Of a stretch of 64,000 nt of DNA, positions 37,562 through 46,805 are shown piece after piece (position 1 is the first letter of the stretch; each line of letters opens with the position of its first letter). Made by a program: the position numbers and the translations under genes. The notes below the pieces were generated by a model. That model was given only the letters and a program-made list of their open reading frames with translations. It did not search any database and was not told where the DNA came from. The DNA comes from Nonlabens dokdonensis DSW-6 (GTDB lineage: Bacteria > Bacteroidota > Bacteroidia > Flavobacteriales > Flavobacteriaceae). The stretch covers positions 2,419,501 through 2,483,500 of the forward strand of contig NC_020156.1 in NCBI RefSeq assembly GCF_000332115.1. The letters run 5' to 3'.

Positions 37562-39160
37562 ATGAAAAGGCTACTACTTTTTTTACCGTTTTTATTTTTA
37601 GCTTGTAAAACTTCTGACACAAGCGTTAAACCTGCATCAGACGATTTTAGAGAATTCAAGGTGTTAGATTCTCAGTATTTAGAAAAGGATCAGATTTTTG
37701 GTAATTTGCTGGAAGAAGTAGTCCGCTTTCGCGAAAGCGATAACTTAAAAAGCCTTATTCTAGAACAAAGTATACCAGATATTCAGGAAGCTGTTGCAAG
37801 TGGGAAGTTGACTTATCGAGAACTTACCTTATTTTATTTAAAGAGAATTTACACCTACGATAGAGAGAATCCTAAATCTCTTAATGCAGTTATTTCTATT
37901 AATTCGAATGCCTTAAAACAAGCCTCTCAAGCCGATGACGACCTGGCTTATTTAAAATCCCAAGGTGGGCAAATTCCTTTATATACTTTGCGTGGAATGC
38001 CTATTTTATTAAAGGATAATATCAATACGGTTGACATGCCTACGACTGCAGGAGCAGCTGTATTGTTAGAAAATACTGCAACACCAGACGCAAAAATAGT
38101 AGCAAGTTTAAAGCAGGATGGAGCTATTATATTAGGAAAAGCTAACTTAAGTGAATGGGCATATTTCTTCTGTGGCGATTGCCCGAGTGGTTATAGCGCG
38201 GTAGGAGGACAGACCTTAAACCCTTATGGAAGAAGAACTATCGATACTGGTGGATCGAGTAGTGGTAGTGGAGTAAGTGTTGCTGCAAATTTTGCTGTAG
38301 CTGCGATAGGTTCTGAGACTTCTGGGTCTATCTTATCACCTTCTTCTCAAAATAGCGTTGTAGGTTATAAGCCGTCTACAGGAACTTTTAGTGGGATAGG
38401 AATTGTTCCTATTTCAAGTTATTTAGATACGGCAGGACCTATGACTAAAAACGTTATGGACAATGCAATTCTAAGTCGTGCTCTAGGAGCTCCTTATGAG
38501 GTAATCGACAGTTACGGAACAAATGATTTTGAAAACGGAACGCTTGAAGGAGTTCGTTTTGGAGTGTGGACGTCATTCAAAGAAAATAAATTGTATGCAA
38601 AAGCACTTTCTGATCTAGAGGAAGAAGGTGCGATTTTAATTGAGCTGGACGATACACGACCGCAATTAAACGGTTTTCTGAAACTATTAAATTTAGATAT
38701 GAAAAACGATCTTCCGGCTTATTTTGCTGGGCAGTCTGATTCAAAATATCGTGGTTGGGACGTTGAGAAAGTTATGGAATGGAATAAAAAAGACTCTTTG
38801 AAATCCATGCCTTATGGTCAGAAATTATTTCAAGGTATAATAGATGAACCTTCACTTACTGAAGAAGAATTATGGAAATTTAAAACAGCGATGACGGCAA
38901 CAGCTCAAGAATACTTTGATAAGCTTATCAAGCAACATGATCTAAGTGGTTTTGTTTCTATAAATAATTACACAGCAGGAGCTGCAGCGGTAGCATTTTT
39001 TCCTGCAATGACAGTTCCTATGGGTTATGATGAATCTGGAGAGCCTTATGGACTTACTTTTATAGCACCTAACGAAGAGGATAAACTGCTATTTACATGG
39101 GCTTATCTTTATGAGAAAATTAGTAAGCATCGAGTAATGCCAGAAGAATATAGAGACTAA
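37562..39160 (+). CDS. Amidase-signature family lipoprotein
   Basis: 532 residues. A lipoprotein signal (FLPFLFLACKTSD) precedes an amidase-signature domain with the Ser-cisSer-Lys triad: Lys in MPILLKDNINT, and the glycine/serine loop TGGSSSGSGVSVAAN followed by IGSETSGSILSPSS. It hydrolyses amide bonds, but the substrate is unknown. It is not GatA: the gatB/gatC context is absent and it is membrane anchored. The palindrome at 37724-37739 encodes RFRES before the catalytic domain. Confidence 0.9.
   Translation: MKRLLLFLPFLFLACKTSDTSVKPASDDFREFKVLDSQYLEKDQIFGNLLEEVVRFRESDNLKSLILEQSIPDIQEAVASGKLTYRELTLFYLKRIYTYDRENPKSLNAVISINSNALKQASQADDDLAYLKSQGGQIPLYTLRGMPILLKDNINTVDMPTTAGAAVLLENTATPDAKIVASLKQDGAIILGKANLSEWAYFFCGDCPSGYSAVGGQTLNPYGRRTIDTGGSSSGSGVSVAANFAVAAIGSETSGSILSPSSQNSVVGYKPSTGTFSGIGIVPISSYLDTAGPMTKNVMDNAILSRALGAPYEVIDSYGTNDFENGTLEGVRFGVWTSFKENKLYAKALSDLEEEGAILIELDDTRPQLNGFLKLLNLDMKNDLPAYFAGQSDSKYRGWDVEKVMEWNKKDSLKSMPYGQKLFQGIIDEPSLTEEELWKFKTAMTATAQEYFDKLIKQHDLSGFVSINNYTAGAAAVAFFPAMTVPMGYDESGEPYGLTFIAPNEEDKLLFTWAYLYEKISKHRVMPEEYRD
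37724..37739. repeat. 16-bp palindrome copy 11 (exact)
   Basis: In frame as RFRES (context VVRFRESDN) in the amidase gene. Confidence 0.95.
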
Positions 39161-39190
39161 AAAAGTCTAGAAATATTATAATAAACGACC

Positions 39191-39529
39191 TTGGAAGATA
39201 ATAAACCACCTATTCTCAACAGTAAAAATATTGCTTTGATCACAAAGATCATCGCGATTTATGCTGCGTTTTACCTTTGCGTAATAATTGTGCAATTATT
39301 TGTAAATCCGTTAGATGAGAATCCGTTGACTCCTCAAAATGCGTATGATCCTATTTACTTTATGGCAGCAGTTCATTTGATTGTATTGGCAATAAGTGGT
39401 TGGAGTGTTTTAAAAAAGAAGTTTCACTGGATAGTTGCATTAGTGTGCGCGGTTTTAGTAGCATTTTCTCGGTTTTATTATAATGAGATTGCAGAGTATA
39501 TTTGGGGCTTGACTACGACCGTTTCCTGA
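39191..39529 (+). CDS. Small integral membrane protein
   Basis: 112 residues with three predicted transmembrane helices (IALITKIIAIYAAFYLCVII, FMAAVHLIVLAISGWSVL, WIVALVCAVLVAFSRF). The only suitable start is TTG at 39191; the next in-frame ATG would remove the first helix. Function unknown. Lies 30 bp after the amidase gene. Confidence 0.6.
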   Translation: MEDNKPPILNSKNIALITKIIAIYAAFYLCVIIVQLFVNPLDENPLTPQNAYDPIYFMAAVHLIVLAISGWSVLKKKFHWIVALVCAVLVAFSRFYYNEIAEYIWGLTTTVS

Positions 39530-39561
39530 TTTAAATAAATTATATAATGATTTACAATTCT

Positions 39562-40176
39562 ATGATGAAGTATATTTTTTTAGCTGTCTTTTTAATTACC
39601 TCAACAGCAGTTGTTGCTCAAGATTATAAGAAAGAATCAATAGATTACCGTCAGAAATTATCTCAGGAATACAAATCTGGAGAAAACAATGTGCTCACTG
39701 CTAGGGAGAAAAAGAACTTCGGATACTTAAATTTTTACGATTTTGATCCAGATTTTGTCGTAGAAGCACGATTTGAACCACTAGACAATACCGAAGAATT
39801 AAAGTTGGAAACTTCTACCACTCGCATTGCTTCTTATGTAAAATATGGTTATTTACATTTTTCTTTAAAAGGAAAGAAATGTAAACTGCTGGTATTATCA
39901 AGTCCAGATTTAAAAGATGATCCAGAATATTACAATTATTTATCGGTATATTTTACTGATGAGACTAATGGACAAGGATCCTATGATATAGGTCGTTATA
40001 TGGAATTGAGATCACCTTTAAGTGAAAAGGTAGTGCTCAACTTTAATAATACATACAATCCTTATTGTGCTTACAGTAAAAGATTTTCTTGCCCGATACC
40101 ACCTAAAGAAAATCATTTGCCGCTATCAGTAAAAGCTGGTGTGAAGAAAGGGTTTAAGAGTTTTAGGAAGTTTTAG
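39562..40176 (+). CDS. DUF1684 family secreted protein
   Basis: About 204 residues. The ATG at 39562 gives a signal peptide (MKYIFLAVFLITSTAVVAQ). The body carries the DUF1684 hallmarks: LSSPDLKDDPEYYNYLSVYFTDETNG, YDIGRYMEL, VLNFNNTYNPYCAYSKRFSCPIPPKENHLP. The C-terminal part with the invariant N-P-x-C-A-Y motif is well kept. Role unknown. Confidence 0.9.
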   Translation: MMKYIFLAVFLITSTAVVAQDYKKESIDYRQKLSQEYKSGENNVLTAREKKNFGYLNFYDFDPDFVVEARFEPLDNTEELKLETSTTRIASYVKYGYLHFSLKGKKCKLLVLSSPDLKDDPEYYNYLSVYFTDETNGQGSYDIGRYMELRSPLSEKVVLNFNNTYNPYCAYSKRFSCPIPPKENHLPLSVKAGVKKGFKSFRKF

Positions 40177-40211
40177 AATCTTTTGTGTTTCTAGAAAAAA
40201 AAACAGAAACC

Positions 40212-40240
40212 AACATGCCAAGTATTTTTCTTGGCATGTT
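40212..40240 (+). terminator. Hairpin with terminator-like stem
   Basis: AACATGCCAAG-TATTTTT-CTTGGCATGTT, 36 bp after the DUF1684 stop. It shares ATGCCAA/TTGGCAT with the hairpin at 40335. Confidence 0.6.
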
Positions 40241-40334
40241 TGGTCGCCTGTCGCGATCTTGAAATTTTTCCTGATTAATTTTAGGCCTAATAAAACAACT
40301 TTTTATATTCTAGCATCGAGATTAGATTCAGACG

Positions 40335-40357
40335 ATGCCAACACGAATAGTTGGCAT
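40335..40357. repeat. Second ATGCCAAC hairpin
   Basis: ATGCCAAC-ACGAATA-GTTGGCAT, about 120 bp after the first hairpin and upstream of the minus-strand gene's 3' end. Possible terminator for that strand or a small repeat. Confidence 0.5.
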
Positions 40358-40404
40358 GTCAAATCTTAAATGGTTTTTTTCTTGTTTTGAGACTTTTAAA
40401 AATT

Positions 40405-41484
40405 TTAGAAGTAAAAGTTATAACCTAGTCCTAATTGAAACTCTTCATAATCGGATAGGTGTTTGTAGTTTCCTGTGATATTCCATGATCGCCACCTATA
40501 ATTCATTCTCAGGTTATATTCTTCAACTTTATTCCAATTAATATAATTAGCTTCAACATTTAAAAATCTGGTGATTTTTTTCTCTATACCAATGCCGTAA
40601 CCATAATTTTCAAAATCAAGTTTGCCTTTATAATTCAGATAACCGCCTATTAATTGTAGCTTAAGGAAGTCATAGGATCCAAATAATGCGATGTCTTTCT
40701 CAGATTGGAGTTTATAAGAATGATATTGCATATTATCAAAGTCTGCATTTTCAGTTGAGGCTTTTATTTTCATACTAAAGTTATTAGTGAAATATATTCT
40801 TTTTTCAAGAGCTACTGCAGTTTGACTATTATTTTCAAAATCTGTAGCATAGCTTATCTCAATTGAAGAATTTAGAAAATTAGAGTTATTCTTATAATAA
40901 GCACCCCAAGTTTTGTAATTTATGCCATATTGTAAATAAATTTGATTTTGTGGTACATAGGGAAAGTAGCAAAGGATTAAGTCTGAAGTCAATGTTACAT
41001 TGATAACCTTTTTATTACCTACAACGATCTCTTGAGGATCATACCCAGTATATGAAAACACCAAAACATCTTCTGGACTTGCCTCTAAAGAATAGTTTCC
41101 ATCAAAGTCGGTCTCTGCAAAAACGCTTGTTCCTTTTACCACGACAGTTGCCCCTAAAAGAACATCATCTGAATCACTAACTACTCCGGTGACAGTTCTT
41201 TTATGAGGTACTTTACTAAAATCTAAATTAATGACTCCTTGATTACCTACTTTAACTTCTGTAGGTTCATAACCTATATTAAATATTAAAATATCTTCTG
41301 GTAATGCCTCTATAGAATACTTACCATCAAAATCTGTGTAAGTAAAAAAGCCTGTTCCTTTTATCGAAATGGTTACTCCTAATAAAGTTTCACCATCAGG
41401 ACCAGAGACAGTTCCAGTAATTGTTCTTTGTGAAAAACAAAAACTACTGACTAAAAAACTTAAAAGGACTAAAAATTGATTCAT
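40405..41484 (-). CDS. Outer-membrane protein with two carboxypeptidase-like domains
   Basis: 359 residues. A signal peptide (FLVSSFCFSQ) is followed by two consecutive CarboxypepD_reg-like domains of about 75 residues each (RTITGTVSGPDGETLLGVTI ... GVINLDF, then RTVTGVVSDSDDVLLGATVV ... KVINVTL). Such domains normally precede a SusC plug, but here there is no plug. The remaining 190 residues read as a small beta barrel ending WNITGNYKHLSDYEEFQLGLG-YNFYF. Unusual architecture; function unknown. Confidence 0.75.
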   Translation of the reverse strand: MNQFLVLLSFLVSSFCFSQRTITGTVSGPDGETLLGVTISIKGTGFFTYTDFDGKYSIEALPEDILIFNIGYEPTEVKVGNQGVINLDFSKVPHKRTVTGVVSDSDDVLLGATVVVKGTSVFAETDFDGNYSLEASPEDVLVFSYTGYDPQEIVVGNKKVINVTLTSDLILCYFPYVPQNQIYLQYGINYKTWGAYYKNNSNFLNSSIEISYATDFENNSQTAVALEKRIYFTNNFSMKIKASTENADFDNMQYHSYKLQSEKDIALFGSYDFLKLQLIGGYLNYKGKLDFENYGYGIGIEKKITRFLNVEANYINWNKVEEYNLRMNYRWRSWNITGNYKHLSDYEEFQLGLGYNFYF

Positions 41485-41729
41485 TAAAATTTGTTCGGAA
41501 ATTTAAATTTAAGCAAAGTTAGGATCATTAGATAATTAGAATGAGTAAACCTTTGATTTAAGTAGACTGAAAAATTGGCTTAAAATTGTTTAAGAATTGT
41601 ATAATTAAACAAATTACCGCACCGATCCTTTCCGACCAAAGCTCGCTACCGCTCGCTTTGCCCACCTTTCCTTTGCCAAGGAAAGGAGTTATTACTTTTA
41701 ACAAACAAATAGATGATTTGATTTCAAAA

Positions 41730-42434
41730 CTATACCCTATACCTAGAAACTCCCAAAACCTCACCATTACTATTCCTAGTTTCTACCACTTTAAAATCTG
41801 TTTGAGAAACAAGGTTCCAACTTATTTCTTGCTCCACAAAAGGCTGATCACTTATTAAATGAAGTGTTAATGAATTCTCTTTAAACTCTAACTCTATACT
41901 TATAGCCTGATTCAAATTGTTAGTAAATCGCAAGTCCTTATAGCCATAAACAACCGTTGCGTCGCTTCCTAAAGGAGTGTAACGAGTTTCTTCTGTGTAG
42001 ATATCTATAGAATGATGGTGTCGCTCTGTGATTTCTAATCCAGCTTTAAGTGCAGCGATATATAGCATTCCAGAAAGTTGACACAAACCACCACCATAAT
42101 CTTCTTGTAATTTCCCAGCGAGCAAGTTGCGACCTTTCTTGAATCCGTTTTTTGCGATAGGAGCTGGAACGACATGCCAATAAGAAAAGTATTCTCCTGA
42201 TTGTATGATCAAATGTTCCATTTGCTGGTAAGATAATTTAATGTTATGGATTTTATTAATCGCTCCAGCGTTGTTTTTAATAGGTTGAGTAACGCTAACT
42301 TTATGATGAAAACTTGAAGTATTTCCTTTGTGAGCACCTAGGTTTTTATAAAATCCAGACTGCTTATCACTACGAGCTCTTTTAAAGAGTTGCCATTGTA
42401 ATTTTAATGATTTTGGAACGAGTTTGCGTATCAT
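41730..42434 (-). CDS. VanW-like protein
   Basis: 234 residues of the VanW family: HNIKLSYQQMEHLIIQSGEYFSYW, LLAGKLQEDYGGGLCQLSGMLY and AGLEITERHHHSIDIY. The family is of unknown function and occurs widely outside vancomycin-resistance clusters; no resistance genes are present here. Its start overlaps the upstream methyltransferase stop (ATGA), so the two are translationally coupled. Downstream (41600-41690) is a pyrimidine-rich stretch containing a CCTTTCC/GGAAAGG hairpin. Confidence 0.88.
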   Translation of the reverse strand: MIRKLVPKSLKLQWQLFKRARSDKQSGFYKNLGAHKGNTSSFHHKVSVTQPIKNNAGAINKIHNIKLSYQQMEHLIIQSGEYFSYWHVVPAPIAKNGFKKGRNLLAGKLQEDYGGGLCQLSGMLYIAALKAGLEITERHHHSIDIYTEETRYTPLGSDATVVYGYKDLRFTNNLNQAISIELEFKENSLTLHLISDQPFVEQEISWNLVSQTDFKVVETRNSNGEVLGVSRYRV

Positions 42435-43126
42435 TTTTTCTCAAGAATTACCGCAATATAACTACTGTAAGACTTTAAAAAACTGCGACATAACAATTGA
42501 TCGATTCCGTAAAACCATTTACGAGTACTAACTGGGAATTTATGAATAGGTAGAAATAGAAAACCTTGAGAATACATAATCGTAAAAAGATTTCCAGCGA
42601 GTTTTTCCATATCAGCAAGATCCAGACTCGTTGCACCATGCCAGTTGGCTGCTTTATAATGAATTAGTTTTCGCCTTTTTTGAGATGGGAAATCAAAAAT
42701 CAATTGACCTCCAGTTTTTAAAATGCGATGCGATTCTTTGATGATTCCTTGAATCACTTCTTTATCCAGATGCATCATCACATGAAAGGAATAGATTTTT
42801 TCAAAACGTTCGTTTTCATATCTGGTGGCTGTTCCACTCGCGACTTGTAATTCTTTTTCAGGATGTTTTTCTTTGGCAACTGCCAGCATTTTATCGCTAG
42901 GATCGATACCGTGATTTGCATAATCCAGAAATCTTCCAGTTCCACAACCTAAATCCAAATGGTTTTCTAGTTCTTCCTTACCTATAAAAGTATCAAAAAA
43001 CGTAATTTCTTGTCGGTGGATAAAATCTCCGTAAGAATTGGCAAACCGAGACTTGTCATAGTCTTTTGCGATTGTATCGTAGTATAATACGTTTTCATTT
43101 TTCTCCATCTTGGTAAGGATCTTCAT
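42431..43126 (-). CDS. Class I SAM-dependent methyltransferase
   Basis: 231 residues. SAM-binding motif LDLGCGTGRFLDYA, then GIDPSDKMLAVAKEKHP (acidic residue) and YSFHVMMHLDKEVIQGI. Methyltransf_11/25-like, substrate unknown. The start may be MKIL (43126) or MEKN (43108). Overlaps the VanW-type gene by 4 bp, forming a two-gene unit divergent from rimO. Confidence 0.85.
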   Translation of the reverse strand: MKILTKMEKNENVLYYDTIAKDYDKSRFANSYGDFIHRQEITFFDTFIGKEELENHLDLGCGTGRFLDYANHGIDPSDKMLAVAKEKHPEKELQVASGTATRYENERFEKIYSFHVMMHLDKEVIQGIIKESHRILKTGGQLIFDFPSQKRRKLIHYKAANWHGATSLDLADMEKLAGNLFTIMYSQGFLFLPIHKFPVSTRKWFYGIDQLLCRSFLKSYSSYIAVILEKK

Positions 43127-43194
43127 TGCAAACTTGCATTAAAGTTAATTGATTTCTAGCTGTTAGTTTTAATGAATAGGTGGATAAGTGTTCT

Positions 43195-43208
43195 GCTTTC
43201 GCGAAAGC
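43195..43208. repeat. 16-bp palindrome, near copy (14-nt core)
   Basis: GCTTTCGCGAAAGC with T for the left outer C. Intergenic between the divergent methyltransferase gene and rimO. Confidence 0.85.
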
Positions 43209-43243
43209 GAGATAAAAACAACCATTTTAACATCACTAAGTCG

Positions 43244-43251
43244 TAAATTTG
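43244..43251 (+). promoter_or_regulatory. rimO -7 box TAAATTTG
   Basis: Shares the 15-mer TAAATTTGCAGCCGC with the TonB-receptor promoter at 3263. It ends 9 nt before the chosen rimO ATG. Confidence 0.5.
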
Positions 43252-43260
43252 CAGCCGCTT

Positions 43261-44568
43261 ATGAGAACAAAAACGAGAAAAAAGAATAAGATCAACGTAA
43301 TAACTTTAGGTTGTTCTAAGAATGTGTACGATAGCGAGGTGCTGATGGGCCAGTTGAAGGCTAGTGGTAAGGATGTTGTGCATGAGGAAGAAGGTAATAT
43401 CGTGGTGATCAACACTTGCGGTTTTATCGATAACGCAAAGGAAGAATCTGTGAATACGATTCTTGATTTTGTAGAACGTAAGCAAAATGGTGAGGTAGAT
43501 CAGGTGTTTGTTTCAGGTTGTTTATCTGAACGATACAAGCCAGATCTTCAAAAAGAAATTCCAGATGTAGACCAGTATTTTGGTACGACAGAATTACCAT
43601 CACTTTTAAAAGCTCTAGGTGCCGATTATAAGCACGAGCTGATAGGTGAACGAGTAACGACTACACCTAAGAACTATGCGTATTTTAAAATTGCCGAAGG
43701 TTGTGATAGACCTTGTTCTTTTTGCGCGATCCCTTTAATGCGTGGTGGACATAAAAGCACACCTATTGAACATTTAGTCATAGAAGCTGAAAAGCTTGCT
43801 GCAAATGGTGTCAAAGAATTGATTCTTATCGCACAAGACTTGACTTATTACGGTCTTGATTTATATAAAGAAAGAAGACTAGCTGAGTTATTGCGCGAGC
43901 TGGCAAAAGTAGAAGGAATCGAATGGATCAGAATGCATTATGCGTTCCCAACAGGTTTCCCGTTAGATGTTCTCGATGTAATGAAGAGCGAGCCTAAGGT
44001 GTGTAATTATCTAGATATTCCATTGCAGCATATATCTACACCAGTTTTGAAGTCTATGCGTCGTGGTACTACATTTGAAAAAACCAACGCTCTTCTAGAA
44101 AAATTCAGAACACTTGTTCCTGAAATGGCGATACGTACGACTCTAATCGTAGGTTATCCAGGAGAAACAGAAGAAGATTTTGAAATCTTAAAGCAATGGG
44201 TAAAAGACCAGCGTTTTGAGCGAATGGGATGTTTTACGTATTCGCATGAAGAAAATACTCATGCTTACAAGCTAGAAGATGATGTTCCTGCTGAGGTAAA
44301 GCAAGAACGTGCTAATGAGATCATGGAAATTCAATCGCAAATTTCTTGGGAATTGAACCAGCAGAAGATAGGTCAAGAGTTTAGAGTGATGATTGATCGC
44401 AAACGTGGTAACCATTTTGTAGGTCGTACGGAGTTTGATAGTCCAGATGTAGATAATGAAGTCCTGATCAATGCTGAGCAACATTACTTATCAGTTGGTT
44501 CTTTTGTTAATGTAAAAATTACCGAAGCTGAAGATTTTGATCTGTTTGCAGTTCCTGTTGAGGAGTAG
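43261..44568 (+). CDS. rimO: Ribosomal protein S12 methylthiotransferase RimO
   Basis: A radical-SAM enzyme that methylthiolates an Asp of ribosomal protein S12. About 435 residues: N-terminal UPF0004 domain with three cysteines (TLGCSKNVYDSEVLMGQL, NTCGFIDNAKEES, SGCLSERY), the radical-SAM CDRPCSFCAIP cluster motif, and a C-terminal TRAM domain. The frame could begin at a TTG (43249), but that sits on the promoter, so the ATG at 43261 is used. Confidence 0.96.
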   Translation: MRTKTRKKNKINVITLGCSKNVYDSEVLMGQLKASGKDVVHEEEGNIVVINTCGFIDNAKEESVNTILDFVERKQNGEVDQVFVSGCLSERYKPDLQKEIPDVDQYFGTTELPSLLKALGADYKHELIGERVTTTPKNYAYFKIAEGCDRPCSFCAIPLMRGGHKSTPIEHLVIEAEKLAANGVKELILIAQDLTYYGLDLYKERRLAELLRELAKVEGIEWIRMHYAFPTGFPLDVLDVMKSEPKVCNYLDIPLQHISTPVLKSMRRGTTFEKTNALLEKFRTLVPEMAIRTTLIVGYPGETEEDFEILKQWVKDQRFERMGCFTYSHEENTHAYKLEDDVPAEVKQERANEIMEIQSQISWELNQQKIGQEFRVMIDRKRGNHFVGRTEFDSPDVDNEVLINAEQHYLSVGSFVNVKITEAEDFDLFAVPVEE

Positions 44569-44595
44569 ATAATCAGAAAGGAATTTATACACAAA

Positions 44596-44631
44596 ATCAA
44601 AAGGGGCGGAATTAATTCCGCCCCTTTTGAT
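44596..44631. terminator. 36-bp perfect palindrome, bidirectional terminator
   Basis: Two 18-bp arms (ATCAAAAGGGGCGGAATT and its reverse complement) between the convergent rimO and ABC-F genes. Its A-rich and T-rich flanks suit both directions. Confidence 0.9.
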
Positions 44632-44651
44632 TCTTATAATGTTTTTAAATT

Positions 44652-46535
44652 CTAATTAGCCGCAATTTGCTCACTTAATTCCAGCCACTCCATTTCTAGA
44701 TCTTCTAGTTGAGATTTTGTTTTTTCTAGCTGTATGGAGTTTTCAGTCATTTGATCTGGATGAATCTCAGGATCAAGGAAACTGTCTTGTAGTTTTTTCT
44801 TAGTTTCTTCTAACTGTTTGATTTTATTTTCCATTCTAGAAAGCATTTTTTGTTGCTCTCTTGTTGGACCAGAGGTAGGAGTTACCGTTTTTACCACTTC
44901 TTTTTTTACTGGCGCAGGTTTTGCTTCTTCGGCCTCTTTATCTAGTGCCATGTCTGTATTACCTACGTAGGCTCTAAAGTCGCTGTAATTCCCAGGGAAA
45001 TCGGTAATATTTCCAGATTGATTAAAGACAAATAAATGATCCACAATCTTATCCATAAAGTAACGGTCGTGACTTACTACTATAATACATCCAGGGAAAT
45101 CCATTAAGAAATTCTCTAAGACATTTAGAGTAGGAATGTCGAGATCGTTAGTAGGTTCATCAAGAATCAAGAAATTAGGGTTTTGAATCAAAACAGTACA
45201 TAAATACAGTCGTTTCTTTTCTCCACCGCTCAACTTCTCTACAAAGTCGTGTTTCTTTTTATTGTCAAAAAGGAATCGCTCCAGTAGCTGACTCGCACTA
45301 ATGATCTTTCCCTTATTAAGAGGGATGTATTCACCAAATTGCTTTACCACATCAATTACTTTCATTCCAGGCTTTGCCTCGATACCACCTTGAGTGTAGT
45401 AACCCATTTTTACGGTTTCACCTACCACAACTTTGCCAGTATCTGGCTCTAATCCACCAGTAACCATGTTTAAGAAAGTGGACTTTCCCGTACCGTTTTT
45501 ACCGATAATTCCTAGTCGTTCACCTCTTAAGAAATTATAGGAGAAATCACTGATCAAATGCTTGTCTCCAAAGGATTTACTTATTTTATGCAGCTCAACG
45601 ACTTTGGTGCCTAGTCGCTCCATGTTGATCTCTAGTTCTACCTGATGATCTTTACGGCGGTTGTGTGCCGCTTCTTTAATCGCATAGAAGTCGTCGATAC
45701 GTGATTTTGATTTGGTACGTCGCGCTTTTGGCTGGCGTCGCATCCAGGTCAATTCCTTTTTATAAAGTTGTTGTGCTTTTTCTTGATTAGTTTGTTCTAT
45801 CTCCATACGTTCTTGTTTTTTCTCGACGTAATAGGAGTAATTACCTTTATAAGTGTAAAGTTGACCTTGATCTAATTCTATGATTTCGTTACAAACACGA
45901 TCGAGGAAATAACGGTCGTGCGTTACCATGAGAATGGTGTAGTCTTCTTGTTTAAAATACGCTTCTAGCCACTCGATCATTTCTAGGTCTAAATGGTTAG
46001 TAGGCTCATCCATAATTAGCAATTGAGGATCAGAAAGAAGTGCCATCGCCATTGCGATACGTTTCTTTTGTCCACCACTTAGTTTTCCTACTTTTTGAGA
46101 TAGGTCGTCCAGTTTAAGCTTGGATAAAATCTGGCGGTATTTAGTTTCAAAATCCCATGCATTTGCGGCATCCATGGCGTCAAGTGCTTTTTGCATCATT
46201 TCTGCATCGTCTGGATTTGCCATCGAGTGCTCATAGTCTGCAATGATTTTCATGGTAGGTACATCACTATCCAGAATCACCTCTTCAATAGTCATTTCTG
46301 GATTAAGGTTAGGTTCTTGAGATAAGAATGCCATTCTAAGATCGGTACGATAAGCGACATTACCGCTATCTGGTTCTTCTTGTTTTGTGATTATATTGAG
46401 CAGTGACGATTTACCGTAACCGTTTTTTGCTACAAAACCTATTTTCTGTCCTTGATTGATACCTATGGATAAGTCTTTGAAAAGCACTTTATCTGCAAAG
46501 GCTCTGGTTACGTTTTCTACGGTTATGTAATTCAT
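44652..46535 (-). CDS. ABC-F ATPase (Uup-like)
   Basis: 627 residues, soluble, two ABC domains in tandem: Walker A GFVAKNGYGKSSLLNI and GIIGKNGTGKSTFLNM, signature LSGGQKKRIAMAMAL and LSGGEKKRLYLC, Walker B LLIMDEPTNHLDL and FLILDEPTNDLDI. Between them is the linker with RQPKARRTKSKSRIDDF. The C-terminal 90 residues form a coiled coil, as in Uup. ABC-F proteins act on ribosomes or DNA rather than as transporters. No sign of an antibiotic-resistance subtype. Confidence 0.93.
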   Translation of the reverse strand: MNYITVENVTRAFADKVLFKDLSIGINQGQKIGFVAKNGYGKSSLLNIITKQEEPDSGNVAYRTDLRMAFLSQEPNLNPEMTIEEVILDSDVPTMKIIADYEHSMANPDDAEMMQKALDAMDAANAWDFETKYRQILSKLKLDDLSQKVGKLSGGQKKRIAMAMALLSDPQLLIMDEPTNHLDLEMIEWLEAYFKQEDYTILMVTHDRYFLDRVCNEIIELDQGQLYTYKGNYSYYVEKKQERMEIEQTNQEKAQQLYKKELTWMRRQPKARRTKSKSRIDDFYAIKEAAHNRRKDHQVELEINMERLGTKVVELHKISKSFGDKHLISDFSYNFLRGERLGIIGKNGTGKSTFLNMVTGGLEPDTGKVVVGETVKMGYYTQGGIEAKPGMKVIDVVKQFGEYIPLNKGKIISASQLLERFLFDNKKKHDFVEKLSGGEKKRLYLCTVLIQNPNFLILDEPTNDLDIPTLNVLENFLMDFPGCIIVVSHDRYFMDKIVDHLFVFNQSGNITDFPGNYSDFRAYVGNTDMALDKEAEEAKPAPVKKEVVKTVTPTSGPTREQQKMLSRMENKIKQLEETKKKLQDSFLDPEIHPDQMTENSIQLEKTKSQLEDLEMEWLELSEQIAAN

Positions 46536-46698
46536 TGTTGCACTGCTTAATTAGAGTTTGCAATATTACGGCGTTAAGCTGTTAGATTAGTATGGTCATC
46601 CCAGAAAATTTGGTATTTCATAAGCTGTTTGTAATCAAATAACTTTTCCCAAATTTATCTGGGATCTCTTGGTTCACTCTCTTGGCTCTGATTAATTC

Positions 46699-46714
46699 CG
46701 CTTTCGCGAAAGCG
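46699..46714. repeat. 16-bp palindrome copy 12 (exact), intergenic
   Basis: Between the divergent ABC-F gene and cysQ, 66 bp upstream of the cysQ -7 box. Confidence 0.95.
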
Positions 46715-46779
46715 AGATTAATATAAAAATATCGATGGAAAACAAGAGTCTAGCTAGTAGCTATCTTTTCTAGGTTGAT

Positions 46780-46787
46780 TACATTTG
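46780..46787 (+). promoter_or_regulatory. cysQ -7 box TACATTTG
   Basis: Matches TAnnTTTG and ends 18 nt before the ATG at 46806. Probably drives cysQ through cysD. Confidence 0.45.
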
Positions 46788-46805
46788 TTTTCTCAATAGA
46801 AAATT

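Noticed and set aside
37562..39160. GatA subunit of the amidotransferase
   Set aside because: The protein has a lipoprotein signal and no gatB/gatC neighbours, so a secreted amidase is more likely.
41586..41858. Plus-strand 90-codon frame containing a pyrimidine-rich stretch
   Set aside because: It mostly overlaps the VanW-like gene in antisense and has no recognisable features.
41730..42434. Vancomycin-resistance cluster based on the VanW-like protein
   Set aside because: No vanHAX or sensor genes are nearby, and VanW-type proteins are common in non-resistant bacteria.
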